Origin: Gyrodactylus bullatarudis
Lineage: Eukaryota; Platyhelminthes; Monogenea; Gyrodactylidea; Gyrodactylidae
Direction: 5' to 3'
Length of the DNA stretch: 64,000 nt
Assembly (NCBI GenBank): GCA_012064415.1
Contig: SSNU01000110.1
Location: forward strand, 124,001 to 188,000
Position numbers and translations under genes: made by a program. The first letter of the stretch is position 1; every line of letters starts with the position of its first letter. This document shows, piece after piece, positions 17,124 to 28,984 of this stretch. Under the pieces are notes generated by a model, which was not told the DNA's origin, did not search any database, and was given only the letters and a program-made list of their open reading frames with translations.

Positions 17124-18200
17124 TTTTCAAACTTGTATTTCGAAAGTGATAAAAAACAATGAAAATGGAAACTTCAAACAAAATCTGTAAACCTTAGAAT
17201 TTTAAAAGATTATTATAAATATTTATTTAATACTTATTTAAGTAGTTTTACAATTTAAGTTGGTATATTGTTCATTTAACTTAAATATACGTAAAAAACG
17301 TTTTTAAAATTAAATGCGTTTCTTAAAAAATTCGGAATTTTGAAGTTTAAACTGTTATATTCTTATTCTGGTAATGGTTAATAATCGACCAAATTCATAT
17401 TTACTCTTATTGCTCTCATTCTAAAAATTTTATATTAAAAATTCTTTTATGGCTTATCATGACCACTTACAAGTAGTTTAGAAAAAAAATGTTTAGTACA
17501 ACATAATGTGTATTACAAATTTTGTACACATCAATTATCTAGTCTCTCAACTAAACATCGTACGTGTATTTTTCTCCATTCATCTCATGAGAATATTTAA
17601 TTTTGAACCATACTGTTTCATAAGATAGGAGAATAAAATTTTAGTTGTCGGAATTAGAGCAAGTAATATTAGCCTAGTATCGTTTAATTATGTAGAATTC
17701 CAATGTTAAATTATGTCATTCGTTACTAAACAATAAGACAATTTTAGCCATAATATTTCAACAATTCAATTTGAGTCCAGAATCTCAAGACGAGATGAAT
17801 ATTTTTTCAGAGATAGAACATAAATCTTTTTGAAAAGGAAAAATTGCTTATTTTTTAACACCTGTTATCATGCTATTTTTCACTAGATTGAATTTTATTT
17901 ACAAACCTTTTGTCGAAAAATATGAGAGCTGGCTGGAACAAAAGAACCAGAGTTGTTTCAAATTTAAGTTAAACCAAACCTTCTAAAAACAACAATTTAA
18001 ATGCATGGGGTTGTGTTAATCCTGTCTGTCATTAAATTATGATGGTACTTTTTTATTATGATTCTAATATGCCTTCTTTATAGAGGGTCAAATAATTTTT
18101 ATCGAATGACCATTTCTGTATATTAGAGAATTTTAAAGTTCTATAGAGCAACCTCTCTACTAGTCGATACAGAAAGGATATTCTAGATTCATAATTCATT
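17124..18200. other. Upstream region of H2A.Z, no other gene
   Basis: About 1.1 kb AT-rich sequence that must include the H2A.Z promoter (minus strand). No confident TATA or initiator could be placed and no ORF is convincing. Confidence 0.5.
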
Positions 18201-18268
18201 TTTTACCAAATAGTTCTTCTTGTTCGGCATAAATTAACTACAAGGTTGTTCGCTTGCTACCTGAACAT

Positions 18269-18273
18269 GTTGT
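18269..18273. repeat. Target-site duplication GTTGT, left
   Basis: GTTGT at 18269-18273 matches GTTGT at 22221-22225. The empty site is visible in the related element at about 30850 (ATGTTGTCTTCTGG). The boundary is ambiguous by a few bases because the LTR edge also resembles TGTT. Confidence 0.8.
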
Positions 18274-18421
18274 TATACAAGTTACAAGAAAGCACGTTTT
18301 ATGAATAAGCCACGACAAAAGTCTGCCTCCGACTGCCTTTTATTTAAACAAATTACTATAAATCAAATACAATCTTTTGTTAAAATCAAATTCTGATCAT
18401 CATTTTAAAACTCGTACATCA
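18274..18421 (-). repeat. LTR (3' LTR of minus-strand gypsy element)
   Basis: 148 bp, identical by eye over its whole length to 22073-22220. On the minus strand it begins TGATGTACGAG. Confidence 0.95.
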
Positions 18422-18540
18422 TGTTACCCTTAACATTTTTCAATGAATCTGTCTCTCTCCTTTCTGTTTCTTTTAGATCTGCGTAGCTCCGTGTTGTCTT
18501 CCCTTTGACTTACGTCCGCTGTTAGGTCATCCTTCATGGA

Positions 18541-19646
18541 TTACGTCTCAGAGCTTTCGTCATCTGACATGAGAGGTATCACATCACTGGTGTGAAGCAA
18601 TCTGCCATCCTCTTCCTTGATGGTAACCTCAGAATGTCTGCTTTCTCCATAACCTCTCACGAAACCTTTGTTCTCCAAATACTTCCACACGGATGCCGGC
18701 AAATCTACCATCTTACGACCCAAACGGGATAAAGCTGGATTCTTGAACACCATTGAGACTGGAGTAAATCCTTTAGCATCGGGCTCTTCATTATGACATC
18801 TAGGGAACATTTCAAGAGCAGAACGCAAACTCCTTTTTCCTACTTCATTTTTAGTTAAGAAGCGTTTTACTTTATCCACCATCTTTTCTGCTAAGCCATT
18901 ACTCTGGTGATGCCCAGGTGGGGTAAAGACTTTCTCAATTCCTCGAGCTTCTATGAACTCTTTCATCTGCTCATTCACGAAATTAGTACCATTATTACCA
19001 AAATTAAAGGGTCCCCAAAGTATTTGAACACATTTCTGAGAGCACTGATCACTGCTCCAGCGATTTTGTCCATCACAGGTGCGGCTTCGCACCAACCGGT
19101 ATACGCATTCACCAATACTATCACCAGCATACCTTCTAATTCAGCCAAATCACAATGCACTCTTTCCCAGAATGCGTTAGTTTCTGGCCAAGCACGTAGG
19201 TCCCAGCTCAACCTTAGTTTTTGATTTGCGCAGCAGACTTCACATTTGTCCAGATAAACTCGCACGCTTCGATGCATAGCTGGCCACCACACTTTCTCCT
19301 TTAACAGATTTAACAACTTAGTTTCTCCTTGATGAGAGGGTAGATGACAATCTTTTAAGACCTGTTCACGACAATCCCTGGGAACCACGCATTTGTCTCT
19401 TTTAAACAAAATTCCTCCCTTTTCTGTCAACTCGGTCACACAGGATGAATAAGGCAATAATCTCTTTGGAGCCCGGCGAGGCCATCCATTTTTGGTGTAA
19501 TTCGATAGCAATTTATAGTCTGGATCACTTGTCTCTTCAAAGATTCTGATCCACTCTCCCACCACCGAACATACTTCCAGTTGCAATACCTGTACCTCTT
19601 GCTTTTCCTGCATGCTGAATCTGGACATTATGTCACTCAACTTCAT
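18541..19646 (-). pseudogene. Gypsy integrase, frameshifted
   Basis: Two overlapping frames (18975-19646 and 18541-19095). The first has the zinc-binding region (HLPSHQG, then CEVC) and the first catalytic Asp (VHCDLAE). The frame then shifts near 19005. The second frame has FGNNGTNF, where the normal second catalytic Asp (S/DNG) is replaced by Asn, and then the catalytic Glu region HHQSNGLAEK. The C-terminal part follows to a stop at 18541. Both the frameshift and the Asp change predict an inactive integrase. Confidence 0.85.
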
Positions 19647-20852
19647 ATTTTTTCATGTCATACTCCATCAATTCATACCTCCACCTTTCAATTCTGGAAG
19701 ACACTCGTCCACCCTCTCGATCTCGGGGTTTGAAGATAAATTCCAATGGGCCATGGTCCGTGTGTAGATTGATCTCCCTTCCATATATGTACTTATGACA
19801 TTTCTTCGCTACCATACACTATGCTTAGAGCCTCTCTCTCTATATTACTGTAGTTCTTTTCAGCTTTGAGCAGAACTCTTCCTTCCACTTTTATAATCTC
19901 TTCCATCTCCGGATCATGGGATAATACAAACCCCAACCCCCAAAGTGAAGCATCTGTTTTAAAATAAACGGGTTTACAGGGATCAAAAGCAACTATAAAA
20001 CCTTGACTCATGTCTTGAATAATATTTCTAATTTTTGCAGTAAATTCTTTGTTCCAGCACCATTCTGACTTCTTCTCCAGCAATTTGGTAATAGAGGCAA
20101 TTCTCTGCGAAAACCCTTGAAAAAATTTTGCATAATGTTATAAGGGACCTAATAATGCCCTCAACTCTACCTTGTCATTTGGCATCTTGATCTCTTCTAG
20201 TTGTTTTATCCTCTCAGATAAGGGACTGAGCTTTGAATGTGATAATTCGTATCCTAGATACTTCACCTTTTCCACTCTTAATTGAGATTTTTCTTCGTTT
20301 TGAGTGAATCCGTGAGTCGACAGCAATTCTTTGACCTACTGAAATACTTCATCGTGTTCCTCAAGAGTTCTTCCACCTATTATTATATCATCTTGATAAG
20401 CAGCACAATAAGGTACATCCCGGAGGATTCTGTCCATCACTTCCTGAAATATCAAAGGAGTCTCCGATATTCCAAATGGCAATTTGTGAAAGGCGAAGTA
20501 TCCCTTGTGCGTGGAGATACACGTATAATTTTTGCTCTCTTCTTCTAATTCCAACTGATGGTAAGCATCCTGAAGATCCAATACAGAGAACAAGCGACAA
20601 TCATTCAGCTTAGATAGAATTTCCTCAATTTTGGGCATATTGTTGATATCCAAAAATTTAGTTGATAGACAACTTATAGTTTCCACATGCACGGTACTTG
20701 TCATTTCTACGCACCATCACCACTGGGGCCAAACATATTGTGTTTTCCACTTCAAATATGACTACATTATCGAGCCAACTTTTCAAAATTTTTTCCAACT
20801 CTTCCTTCTCCTTCTCACTCTTAGACCAGGATGGATAGACTAAATTTCCCAA
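19633..20852 (-). pseudogene. Gypsy reverse transcriptase-RNase H, interrupted
   Basis: Reading pieces at 20658-20852, 20336-20704, 20138-20326, 19793-20083 and 19633-19815. RT motifs seen include FSVLDLQDAYHQLELEE, GYFAFHKLPFGI and YQDDIIIGG. RNase H shows VYFKTDASLWGLGFVLS and the later HTDHGPLEF. In-frame stops follow EVFQ and LLGPL, and one extra base near 19809 shifts RNase H. The two stops are shared with the 15.1-kb fragment, so they predate both insertions. Confidence 0.88.
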
Positions 20853-20882
20853 ATTTTCTTTAATGGGTCTTATGAGGGCTTT

Positions 20883-22070
20883 TTACTTGTTGCCATCTTT
20901 CACTACAGAGTTTATCATCTTAATAGCACCCAATTTTTCAGCTGCCTTCCAGTTCAGTATGCAATTATAAGATCCCTTGATGAACACCAGATCTAACACC
21001 GTGGAGTATGCACCTCTGCTCACTGTGACCTTCTCCGCCATTCCAATAATGGCTATGTTTCCTCCATTCAATGTTTTCAAATTCACCTTTCTCTTTTTAT
21101 TAATGTCCAGTACGGTTCTTGATACCTCATCTTCATTTATCAAGTTCACTTGGCTTCCCGTATCTACTAAGAATAGGATTTTAACTCCTTTTATATCGCA
21201 TTCGATTAATTTTAGTTCACAACTCAATTCTTCATCATCTCTTGCAACCTTTGCAACCTTTAAAAATTCAACTTCAGGGATTTTCTTGCAGTCCACTCTA
21301 TCGTCTAGGCATCTAACATCTAAACCGCTAACATCTAAACATCTAACATCTCTGATTTCATCACTATCAACTCTAGCTTCACAAGAAATAAGTCCAGGGT
21401 ACATCTTCTTAACATCTTTATTACAATCTTTATACTTATATCCAAATTCCTTACAAGCAAAAAATTTTGGCTTGAAAAAAAAAAAATTATCTTGAAAATG
21501 CCCCTTTTCACCACAATTGAAACGTCTTATGGCTGAGACCACGACTTCTTCCTTCTTATGGCTGGATCTGCTTCTTTTTCTTTCCCGCCTTGTTTTGTAG
21601 GAGGTCGTCCATCTCTCAGCACAGGCAATGGCTTCTCTAAAAAGCATTGGGTTCTTTCTGCTCTCATCTCTGCTGATGTCCTCGTTGTCCAAGCCATTGA
21701 CGAAGATACTAATTAGCTCGTCGTGCTCTGTTTCTTTGGACAATTGAGCATCCCTAGCTTTCCTTCTAAGTTCCTCGACAAACTCGCTGATGGATCTTCC
21801 TCTCTGCCTCACACTGTAGAGCTTCACTCTTTGAGACTCTTCACTGCTTCTTTGAGATCCTCTATGACTTTGTTAAGGCAAGTTCCTTCTAGAATGCTTT
21901 CGCTGACGTGCGTCTGTAGCCATATCAAACTCTCATCATCGAGCTTTCCAATAAACGTCGATAACTGAAATTCTTTCTCTACCTTCTTCGAAATCATGTA
22001 GTGCTTCAATCTTGTGAAGTAAACTCTGAGCTCTCGGTAATTCAGCAAAATTGTTTCCTGTTGACGCCAT
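20883..22070 (-). pseudogene. Gypsy gag-protease region, frameshifted
   Basis: A gag-like frame starts just inside the 5' LTR and changes frame at least once near 21830. The frame 20883-21827 then carries RRFNCGEKGHFQDN, a zinc knuckle missing one Cys, a Cys-Gly-Tyr remnant after a Phe run (from a poly-A tract near 21478-21488), and the aspartic protease motif LFLVDTGSQVNL. Capsid-like EFVEELRRKARD is upstream. The homopolymer is a likely slippage site. Confidence 0.82.
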
Positions 22071-22072
22071 GT

Positions 22073-22220
22073 TATACAAGTTACAAGAAAGCACGTTTTA
22101 TGAATAAGCCACGACAAAAGTCTGCCTCCGACTGCCTTTTATTTAAACAAATTACTATAAATCAAATACAATCTTTTGTTAAAATCAAATTCTGATCATC
22201 ATTTTAAAACTCGTACATCA
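22073..22220 (-). repeat. LTR (5' LTR of minus-strand gypsy element)
   Basis: 148 bp, identical to 18274-18421. Just inside it on the minus strand is ATGGCGTCAACAGG, where a primer-binding site and gag start would be expected; the exact primer tRNA was not identified. Confidence 0.95.
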
Positions 22221-22225
22221 GTTGT
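22221..22225. repeat. Target-site duplication GTTGT, right
   Basis: Right copy of the 5-bp duplication flanking the gypsy element; partner at 18269-18273. Confidence 0.8.
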
Positions 22226-22345
22226 CTTCTGGCTTGTGTGGTCCATACAATTTACAGATTTATCTGTAGAAAAAAAAGAGAAGTGTGTAGAATTTCTTAA
22301 AAAATAAGGATTATAAAAATTATAGTGCTTGTTGTAAGCCAACAA

Positions 22346-25070
22346 CGTTATAGTCAATATTTTTGGATTGCTACAATGTAAAGATGGTAAGAATGTATCC
22401 AAAGTATTTTAAATTAGAATAATATCAACCCTTTTTGAAGGCCTCTTCGAGAAACCTTGGTAATGAGATGGGTGCGTATCTTCTTCAAGTGATACCATGA
22501 TTTTTCATGTATAATAAAAATGAAAAATTCTTCTATTTTTAGAATTTAAATTTAATTTTCAATGAAAAATTTGAGATTTATCCAATAGTAACGGACAGTT
22601 ACATACATATTTAGTTAGTTTCTCCACAAAATTATTGATTAACATCCTTGTATTTAAATAACTAACGAATTTTTAACGTAATTTAATGAAAATTTTCAAG
22701 ATTTAAAACTGTCATTGGAATAATAAAAGAAAATTTTTAGGGAAAATATCAAGGTTGAGGCTTATTCAATTTTGCCAAACCTACCTGATTGATTCCAAGA
22801 ACCAAATTATATTCATCATTATGATTTATCGTTGACATTGTAAACTTTCACTGAATAAAATACGATGATAAACACCGAAAAAATGTGGAAATTTTTACAT
22901 TTTATAAATGAAATTTTTGAGAAGTGTTATGAATTTAATTTAATTCTTCTTCTTTTGTCCCAAATGTTTCATTGTTTTATTCCTTTCAGAGGAATGTGAA
23001 ATTGAAAAATGAAACTAAATCAATCATATGAAAAAACGATTTATTTTCCATTCACAAAAATGAATAATAATGCTGAAATTTCCATCATCGAACACACTTT
23101 CTTCTTCAATAACAGATCATTGATGCCTACCTAATTTAATTTTCTTTCACCTTCTAGCAACTACAAGTGTTATCACTCAGGTACTAGACATCAATTCAGA
23201 TTGACCATTTATCATGATTTTGATATTGGAATGAAGCCAATTTCTTCCTGAAAGTAGTTTTGATTATGTCCAACATCACATTGAGAGTAAAAAATTCAAA
23301 AGATTGTTGTTGAGGATCGAAGTTAATAATACAATTTGAAGACGTATCTATTTGATCCCATATAAACAAATATTATCTTATCATTGTCTTCATAGAGATT
23401 GTTGTTTAAAATGCTGTAAATAAACGAATTACCTACTTACTTACCTAACGTGTGTTGTTCTACTTACCTAACCACAACAATTGTATAAATTTCTATTGTA
23501 TAAAAGATTAAAATTTTGATTGAAGAGTGAAGTATAGATAAAATTTCACAAGAAATCCATCATTATTAGACCTCGGATTAAAACACAAAAATTGAATGAT
23601 TCCTTCGAATAAAGTTGAATAGTATTTTTGAAAATGCATTTAAAATTAATCTTGTCAGCAATAATGAAAATACTCCTGAACCTGAAGAACCTAGTATTCT
23701 AAAAATCTCAAAATTACTCATTGATTTTAAATTACTCGAGATGATGTAATGCTGACCATTGACACTGCCAAGCTTCTTGTGCTGATCTCGGTTAATATTC
23801 ATTTTAAGAGCTTTTACTTTAGATCCTAAAAGGGGATTTTTGGATCAACCCATAAAGCTGTTAAAAAATAGAGTTGCATTGAAACCTTTTGTTGAATAAA
23901 AAAAATAATTAAGAATACTTTTTTCATGTGTCATTGAAGGTAAGAGTGTTAAACTGTAATTCAATTTAGACTAAGATGCGGCAAAAAAAATTAATGATTG
24001 AAACTGTTCGTTTGAAACATATTTTATGTTAACATGCGCTTTACGTGAGTAAAAGTTGAAATATTTTGAGACAATTTAATTTTCCTTAAAGTTTGCGTGC
24101 ATAAGAGAGAAACTATTCCAGTTTGCAATTACATTAAAATTCAATATTTCTGATTAAGATTGATTTTAAAGAAATTTTGGCTTCAGTGTTGAAAAAATTT
24201 CCTGTTCTCTTACAGAGTTTTTGCAATTTTCGTATTAAAAAGCCCTGATTCCAACAGATTGAACAATTTGCATGTAGCGTTTTACTTAACTTCAATTTTC
24301 AGCGGTTCTTGTTCAGGAGGTTTTTCTGCATCGATTGATCAGTGAGACCAATTCCAAATAACATAATCATAAAATTCTTTAATTCATAACTTAGAATACT
24401 TGCATAATTTTTGTATAAAGATGTTTTATCAAGTATTATTCGATATTACTCATAACTATTTTCTTTATTGTGTTGACATTTTTTTACATACATAATTCAA
24501 ATTCAATGAACAGCAGATGATTTTCAAATTTAACTGAAAAAAAATATTTTTGAGTCAAGCTTCAATTCAAAATGTAATGCTTAAAATTGATAGGATCGAA
24601 AAAGTCGGTACGAAAATTTTCACATTATTAAAATCATAAATCTAAAAATTAGGAAAATATTAGAATAATATATTTAGATAAATATTTTAGATTTTGATAA
24701 CAACTAGTAGAGAATTTTAAATCAGTACCGTAAAGCTTTCAAAATACATTTAATTCAATAGCTTTACTCACATGTTGCTGCTGTTCCAAAAAATTCTGAG
24801 TCAGAAGTATATGAAAAAATACAGAAATATATTAAATCCTTACAATTAGTCTTTCATACAAATCAAAATAGCTTTGGGTTAAAATATTTTTAAACATAAA
24901 ATATAAAAATTGATTCTAGAATTGAAGCGAGTAGTTTTTTAGGGAACTCAATGAATTATAGTGATCAGCAGTTGATACACTTGCTTCCGGACGTCTCTTG
25001 ATTTTTATTGGATTTGATTCTCAAGAAGTTTGTATTTTGAAATTAAATTTTGTCATTTAATTCAAAAGAA
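22346..25070. other. Intergenic region, no gene recognised
   Basis: About 2.7 kb of AT-rich, stop-dense sequence. A minus-strand ORF at 23578-23802 has no supporting feature. Confidence 0.5.
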
Positions 25071-25074
25071 ATCA

Positions 25075-25510
25075 TTTTGACAGCACCTTGGACACAATCG
25101 GACTGAAAATGAACTCCTCAAAAACAAAACTAATGATATTTAAAGACTGCCAACCCTCTAATAGAACTTGATCCTGATTTTTCTCATCTTGTCGTTAGAG
25201 GAATCAATGACCTTGCTTTAACATAAAATAAAACATGTTATGGCCCTACATATCAGATATAAAGATTGCCTCAGGTTGTCTTCCATGCTTAGGAGAATAT
25301 CAAGCTGCCTTATTCTCTATAACTAATACATTTGACCGGACGAAATATCAACTTGGAGAGGTTCTCGATATAACTTAACAACATCCTCCCTCTTCAGGCT
25401 AGATTCAAACTTGTGCAGAGACATCCCCCTAAAATCCACATGCGCCTTCTTTCAGCAACTCATCTCGGAGACAAGCCTACATAGGCCACGGTAATTGAAG
25501 GTTAAACGAA
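25075..25510 (+). mobile_element. Possible LINE relic
   Basis: A short frame around 25090-25150 reads GLKMNSSKTKLMIF, resembling the segment just after the RT catalytic core in non-LTR elements. The rest is decayed. A piece at about 25465-25510 (acatagGCCACGGTAATTGAAG-like) recurs at about 34280-34310. The call is weak. Confidence 0.35.
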
Positions 25511-26017
25511 TAACTCTCCTGTTGATAAAGAATTTAACTGGATTTTCGGACGTATTTTTAACATTTGCGTGAATCACTGGATCGTAAAAATATTTTTATT
25601 CTAAATTTTCAATGAAAACAGTGTGCATCCCAATCTAGATGTACAATCAATCTGTATCAATAGATTATTCTCGAGATTCTGACGTTGAGACATTGAGATT
25701 TCTCTAAAAATCATAAATTGAATGAACTAGTTCTAGAATTTACCATTACTATTAGAGATAAAAAATCCTCCTTATTCCATCATAATAATAATAATTATTA
25801 TAATAATATTCTATTAACAAACATCACGCAAGCTAACATCTAGATTGGTAATATTCCTGACCCATTACTAAAAATAAGTTTATTATGGTAGTACATCCCT
25901 GTAATTTGGATATTACAAATTAGCTATTTCTATAATTCCTCTCTGTCTACGTTGAACATCTGATCTTCTTACGAATTAGTAATTTACGTGGCTTTTCAAT
26001 CACGTCCGAAAATCCAT

Positions 26018-26801
26018 TTAACCCTTTCGATGCTGAGACTATATCACAATTTTCATAAAAACTAGAATATATATTATTTGTCGATATTAGGAAAAAAATA
26101 AGTCCAATAAATGAGGATTAATTTAGTCTCAAAAGAAGGAAGATTTTCAGGAATGAACACCGATGTCTTTGATTGTCGACTTTCTAACCATGCAGCTCAA
26201 CGTTTGATCAAGTTTCAATGATGGAGTATCAGTGAGTATTTCTGTTGACTCTTATGGGATTCGCTTTTGGTTTTATTCTCAAATCGTATATCTATATGTG
26301 TCCAATCTAAGTTTCAAAGAGTTTCTCCTGGGCTTTCTTCATTCAAGAACTATCTCACTTTTTGTAATTTACATAATTTTAACAAATACATTTTCTCGTA
26401 TGTACTCACCAACTCGTTGTCTTTTCCTCTCTAATGAAGATCAAGGGTTTTAAAATGTGCTGAAGATGGATTTGGCACTCATTTTATCCCTGAAAACAGT
26501 GAATTTTCACATTTTCACAAAAACTCACTTTTTCCCTATCTAAATGTATAGAAATAACTTGCTGGATTCTGATTGGTCGAGATAAATAATACTTAATTAG
26601 GGGGTTGATATTCGTGTTTCAATAAAAATAAGATGTTCCAATAAAAATATTTTTACTGTAACTATGAAGATACCAAGTTAATTGGCCAAAAATATTATTA
26701 ATGCAAGTTCACTTTGTGGGCTTCAATCTAAACTTTAATTGATCCAGAAACCTATCAAACTGGTAGAGTTATATATATGTCTATCGGCACCAAAGGGTTA
26801 A
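26018..26801. mobile_element. TTAA-flanked MITE, piggyBac-type ends
   Basis: Starts TTAACCCTTTCGATGC (26018) and ends with GGCACCAAAGGGTTAA (26801), so both ends read TTAA-CCCTTT inward. TTAA target sites followed by CCC are typical of piggyBac. Two coding piggyBac relics in this window have comparable ends. No transposase is present, so it is a non-autonomous copy of 784 bp. Confidence 0.65.
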
Positions 26802-26814
26802 AATCATAGCAAAC

Positions 26815-27240
26815 CTAATTGACATGAAGATGGGAATTTGCTACAAAAATGTCATTATCTTTCTCCAGATATTCAGGAAAAAACTTCAATTTTTGAATTC
26901 AATAATGAAATGAACCCATGAGTTTTTGAAATAAAATAAATATCTAAAATATTCAATCTAGCAATTCAAATATGAAATTTGAAAGAAGTTCACAGAGATT
27001 CGTCATTATTGTGCGAATTCGAAAAATCTGAATTTTTCAATTATCAAGTGGGGGAACAAGCCAAAATTTAAAATCTAAACTTTTTCCTAAAAATTGCGAG
27101 TTTCTCTCATCCTTTATGGCCAAATTTGAATTCGTTGTCTAATCTTCATCCTACATATCAACATTTGATTGCTTTTAATCTTCGAAAGGATTTTCAGTGA
27201 TTGAATTTTACTTTTTTCTGATTTTTGAAATCACTCTAAA
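26815..27240 (+). repeat. Dispersed repeat R1, copy 3
   Basis: Third copy of the family at 1-450 and 12320-12690, starting immediately right of the TTAA element. Confidence 0.55.
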
Positions 27241-28880
27241 AGTTCAATTTGAGTGAAACCCGTCAAGTGAGAATTATGCAATTAACGATAGAGTCATAGA
27301 GCCATAATAAAACGCATTATAGATCATAAAACCAAGTGGAAAACATCTATTCAATGTAAAGTATAAATGTTGTACTCTATAGAATAATAAAGAAATCATG
27401 ACAGAGACTTAAGAAAAAATAAAAAACAATTAATCAGAGTTACAACTTTTCATAACTTGATCTTTATGATTATTGAAATTTAGATTTGCATGTGATGGAT
27501 GTTTTGTTAAAAATGAGCCTTGTTCATTTGTTTATTTTGAGACATGGTCGCTAACATCAAATTGTTATGAACTTTAAGTTGTAAACTTTTAAATGAGTTG
27601 GTTAATCAAAAAATATTTTTTGAATCGTGATCAAAATCAATGTTTAAAATCATTTACTTTTTAACAGATTTAACAAACTTTGAATTTTCCCAAAATCAAA
27701 TTTCATGATAATACATACTTGAGCAATCCTTTTTAATACCAAAAAGCTCAAGTTATCCTCTTAAAGAGGGCTATTCCAGCGAAGAGACTTGAGAGAATTA
27801 CAATTGTAAATTTTCCAAACATGCAGCAGATAAGTCGATTAGCGCTTATCTGCCAAGATCTTAAAAAAAAATTTTCTAAGCAGCTTGAAAAATCGGTTCT
27901 TACAAAATAGAAAAGATTTCTTGTCTGTTCTCACGTAAGTTCGTCAGGTTGTTTAGATTTTATCATTCATTAACTATACTCCTGATTAGGGGGAGGCAAA
28001 TTTCTTTTACTCCGATATCAATATCCAATTGGAAGAAGTGAAGTTAAATTTTTAGCTGGGAAAAGGCTAATTTTGAACATATGAATCAAATATATATTCA
28101 TAATCTGCTTGCTTTTTCCCATTTTCCTAAAACCCTTCAAACTAAAATTATTCCAATTTTTCGGGCAATGTCACAAATAGTTTCAATTTTAATTTGCTAC
28201 ATAATACTTTTAAAAAGTTGATAGTTTGTTCAAAAAGAGTGATTAAGTAATATCTTGTAGTAAAATTCATTGAAAAATGTTGACGCAAATTCGAAAATTG
28301 ATGTTTTCAAGATTTTTCTCGCTGTTCGATTCTTTTCAAAATGATTGTACGTTGAAATTTGCGTTTCTCTACTACTGATGACTCTAAAAGAAATCAAATT
28401 TAATGTCTACATTATTTTTCTTTTAATACAACCAGGATATTCAATAGAAAATCCATCTATATAATTTCCTATGTAAAAAGAGCTACCCCTTGTTAGTAAC
28501 CCTAATAATTCTATTAATTTCCTTTTAAACTACGCTATTTGATTAAAATAAGTAATTCAGCGCAGTTTAGTCTAAGGAGGAAAGTGTTGTGAAGGACAGA
28601 ATATCCTCTATGATAATCATCATCATCAAAGTTTAACTATTTTGATTTTTTTTAAAGTATTTAACATTTTCAAATATATAGAGAGTATATAGAGATCAAA
28701 CAAACAAATACATTAAGATATTTATCATTTGTATAAATCTTCTTATAATTCAACAACTATATTGTTAAAGATTTAAGGTATATGTGAGGAGATAGATAAA
28801 CTGGAGAGTGAATTCATAGAGAATGAAGAGAGCAAGAATAGACAAACAAATAGAGAGCATATGATGATAAAAAGGTGCAG
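27241..28880. other. Intergenic region, no gene recognised
   Basis: AT-rich DNA upstream of the small peptide genes. It may include the promoter of the first peptide gene, but no clear TATA/Inr pair was found. Confidence 0.45.
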
Positions 28881-28984
28881 TATATGAAATGCTGCAATAT
28901 TATTGGCTCATCGTCATTTCTCAAAAATGTATAAAAATGGTTAATTTTTTTGAATATTTCGTTAAAGCTTTAAGTTCGATTACA

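Larger units (their letters stand above)
18274..22220 (-). mobile_element. Ty3/gypsy LTR retrotransposon, full length, coding-defective
   Basis: 3947 bp on the minus strand, bounded by identical 148-bp LTRs and a 5-bp target duplication. Order on the minus strand is gag with a degenerate zinc-knuckle region, aspartic protease, reverse transcriptase, RNase H, integrase: the Ty3/gypsy order. The identical LTRs mean a recent insertion. Nevertheless the coding region is interrupted by several stops and frameshifts in gag, RT, RNase H and integrase. The element must therefore have been mobilised in trans, or damaged at reverse transcription. No envelope gene is present. Confidence 0.93.
18205..22345. 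mobile_element. Older hairpin-type element split by the gypsy insertion
   Basis: Sequence left of the LTR element (18205-18273, with TTGTTCGCTTGCTACCTGA) and right of it (22221 to about 22345, with TTGTCTTCTGGCTTG) joins to match the hairpin element at 30825-31095, including its flank GTTCGGCAT. The gypsy element lies exactly in this family's GTTGT|CTTCTGG site. The outer ends are diverged and not precisely placed. Confidence 0.8.

Noticed and set aside
20977..21495. 172-codon plus-strand frame
   Set aside because: Antisense of the gypsy gag-protease region; Ser/Thr/Leu-rich, as expected for a shadow frame.
28889..28984. Upstream in-frame ATGs of peptide gene A
   Set aside because: Starting at 28985 places the hydrophobic segment at the very N-terminus as a signal peptide and matches the layout of gene B; the earlier starts remain possible.
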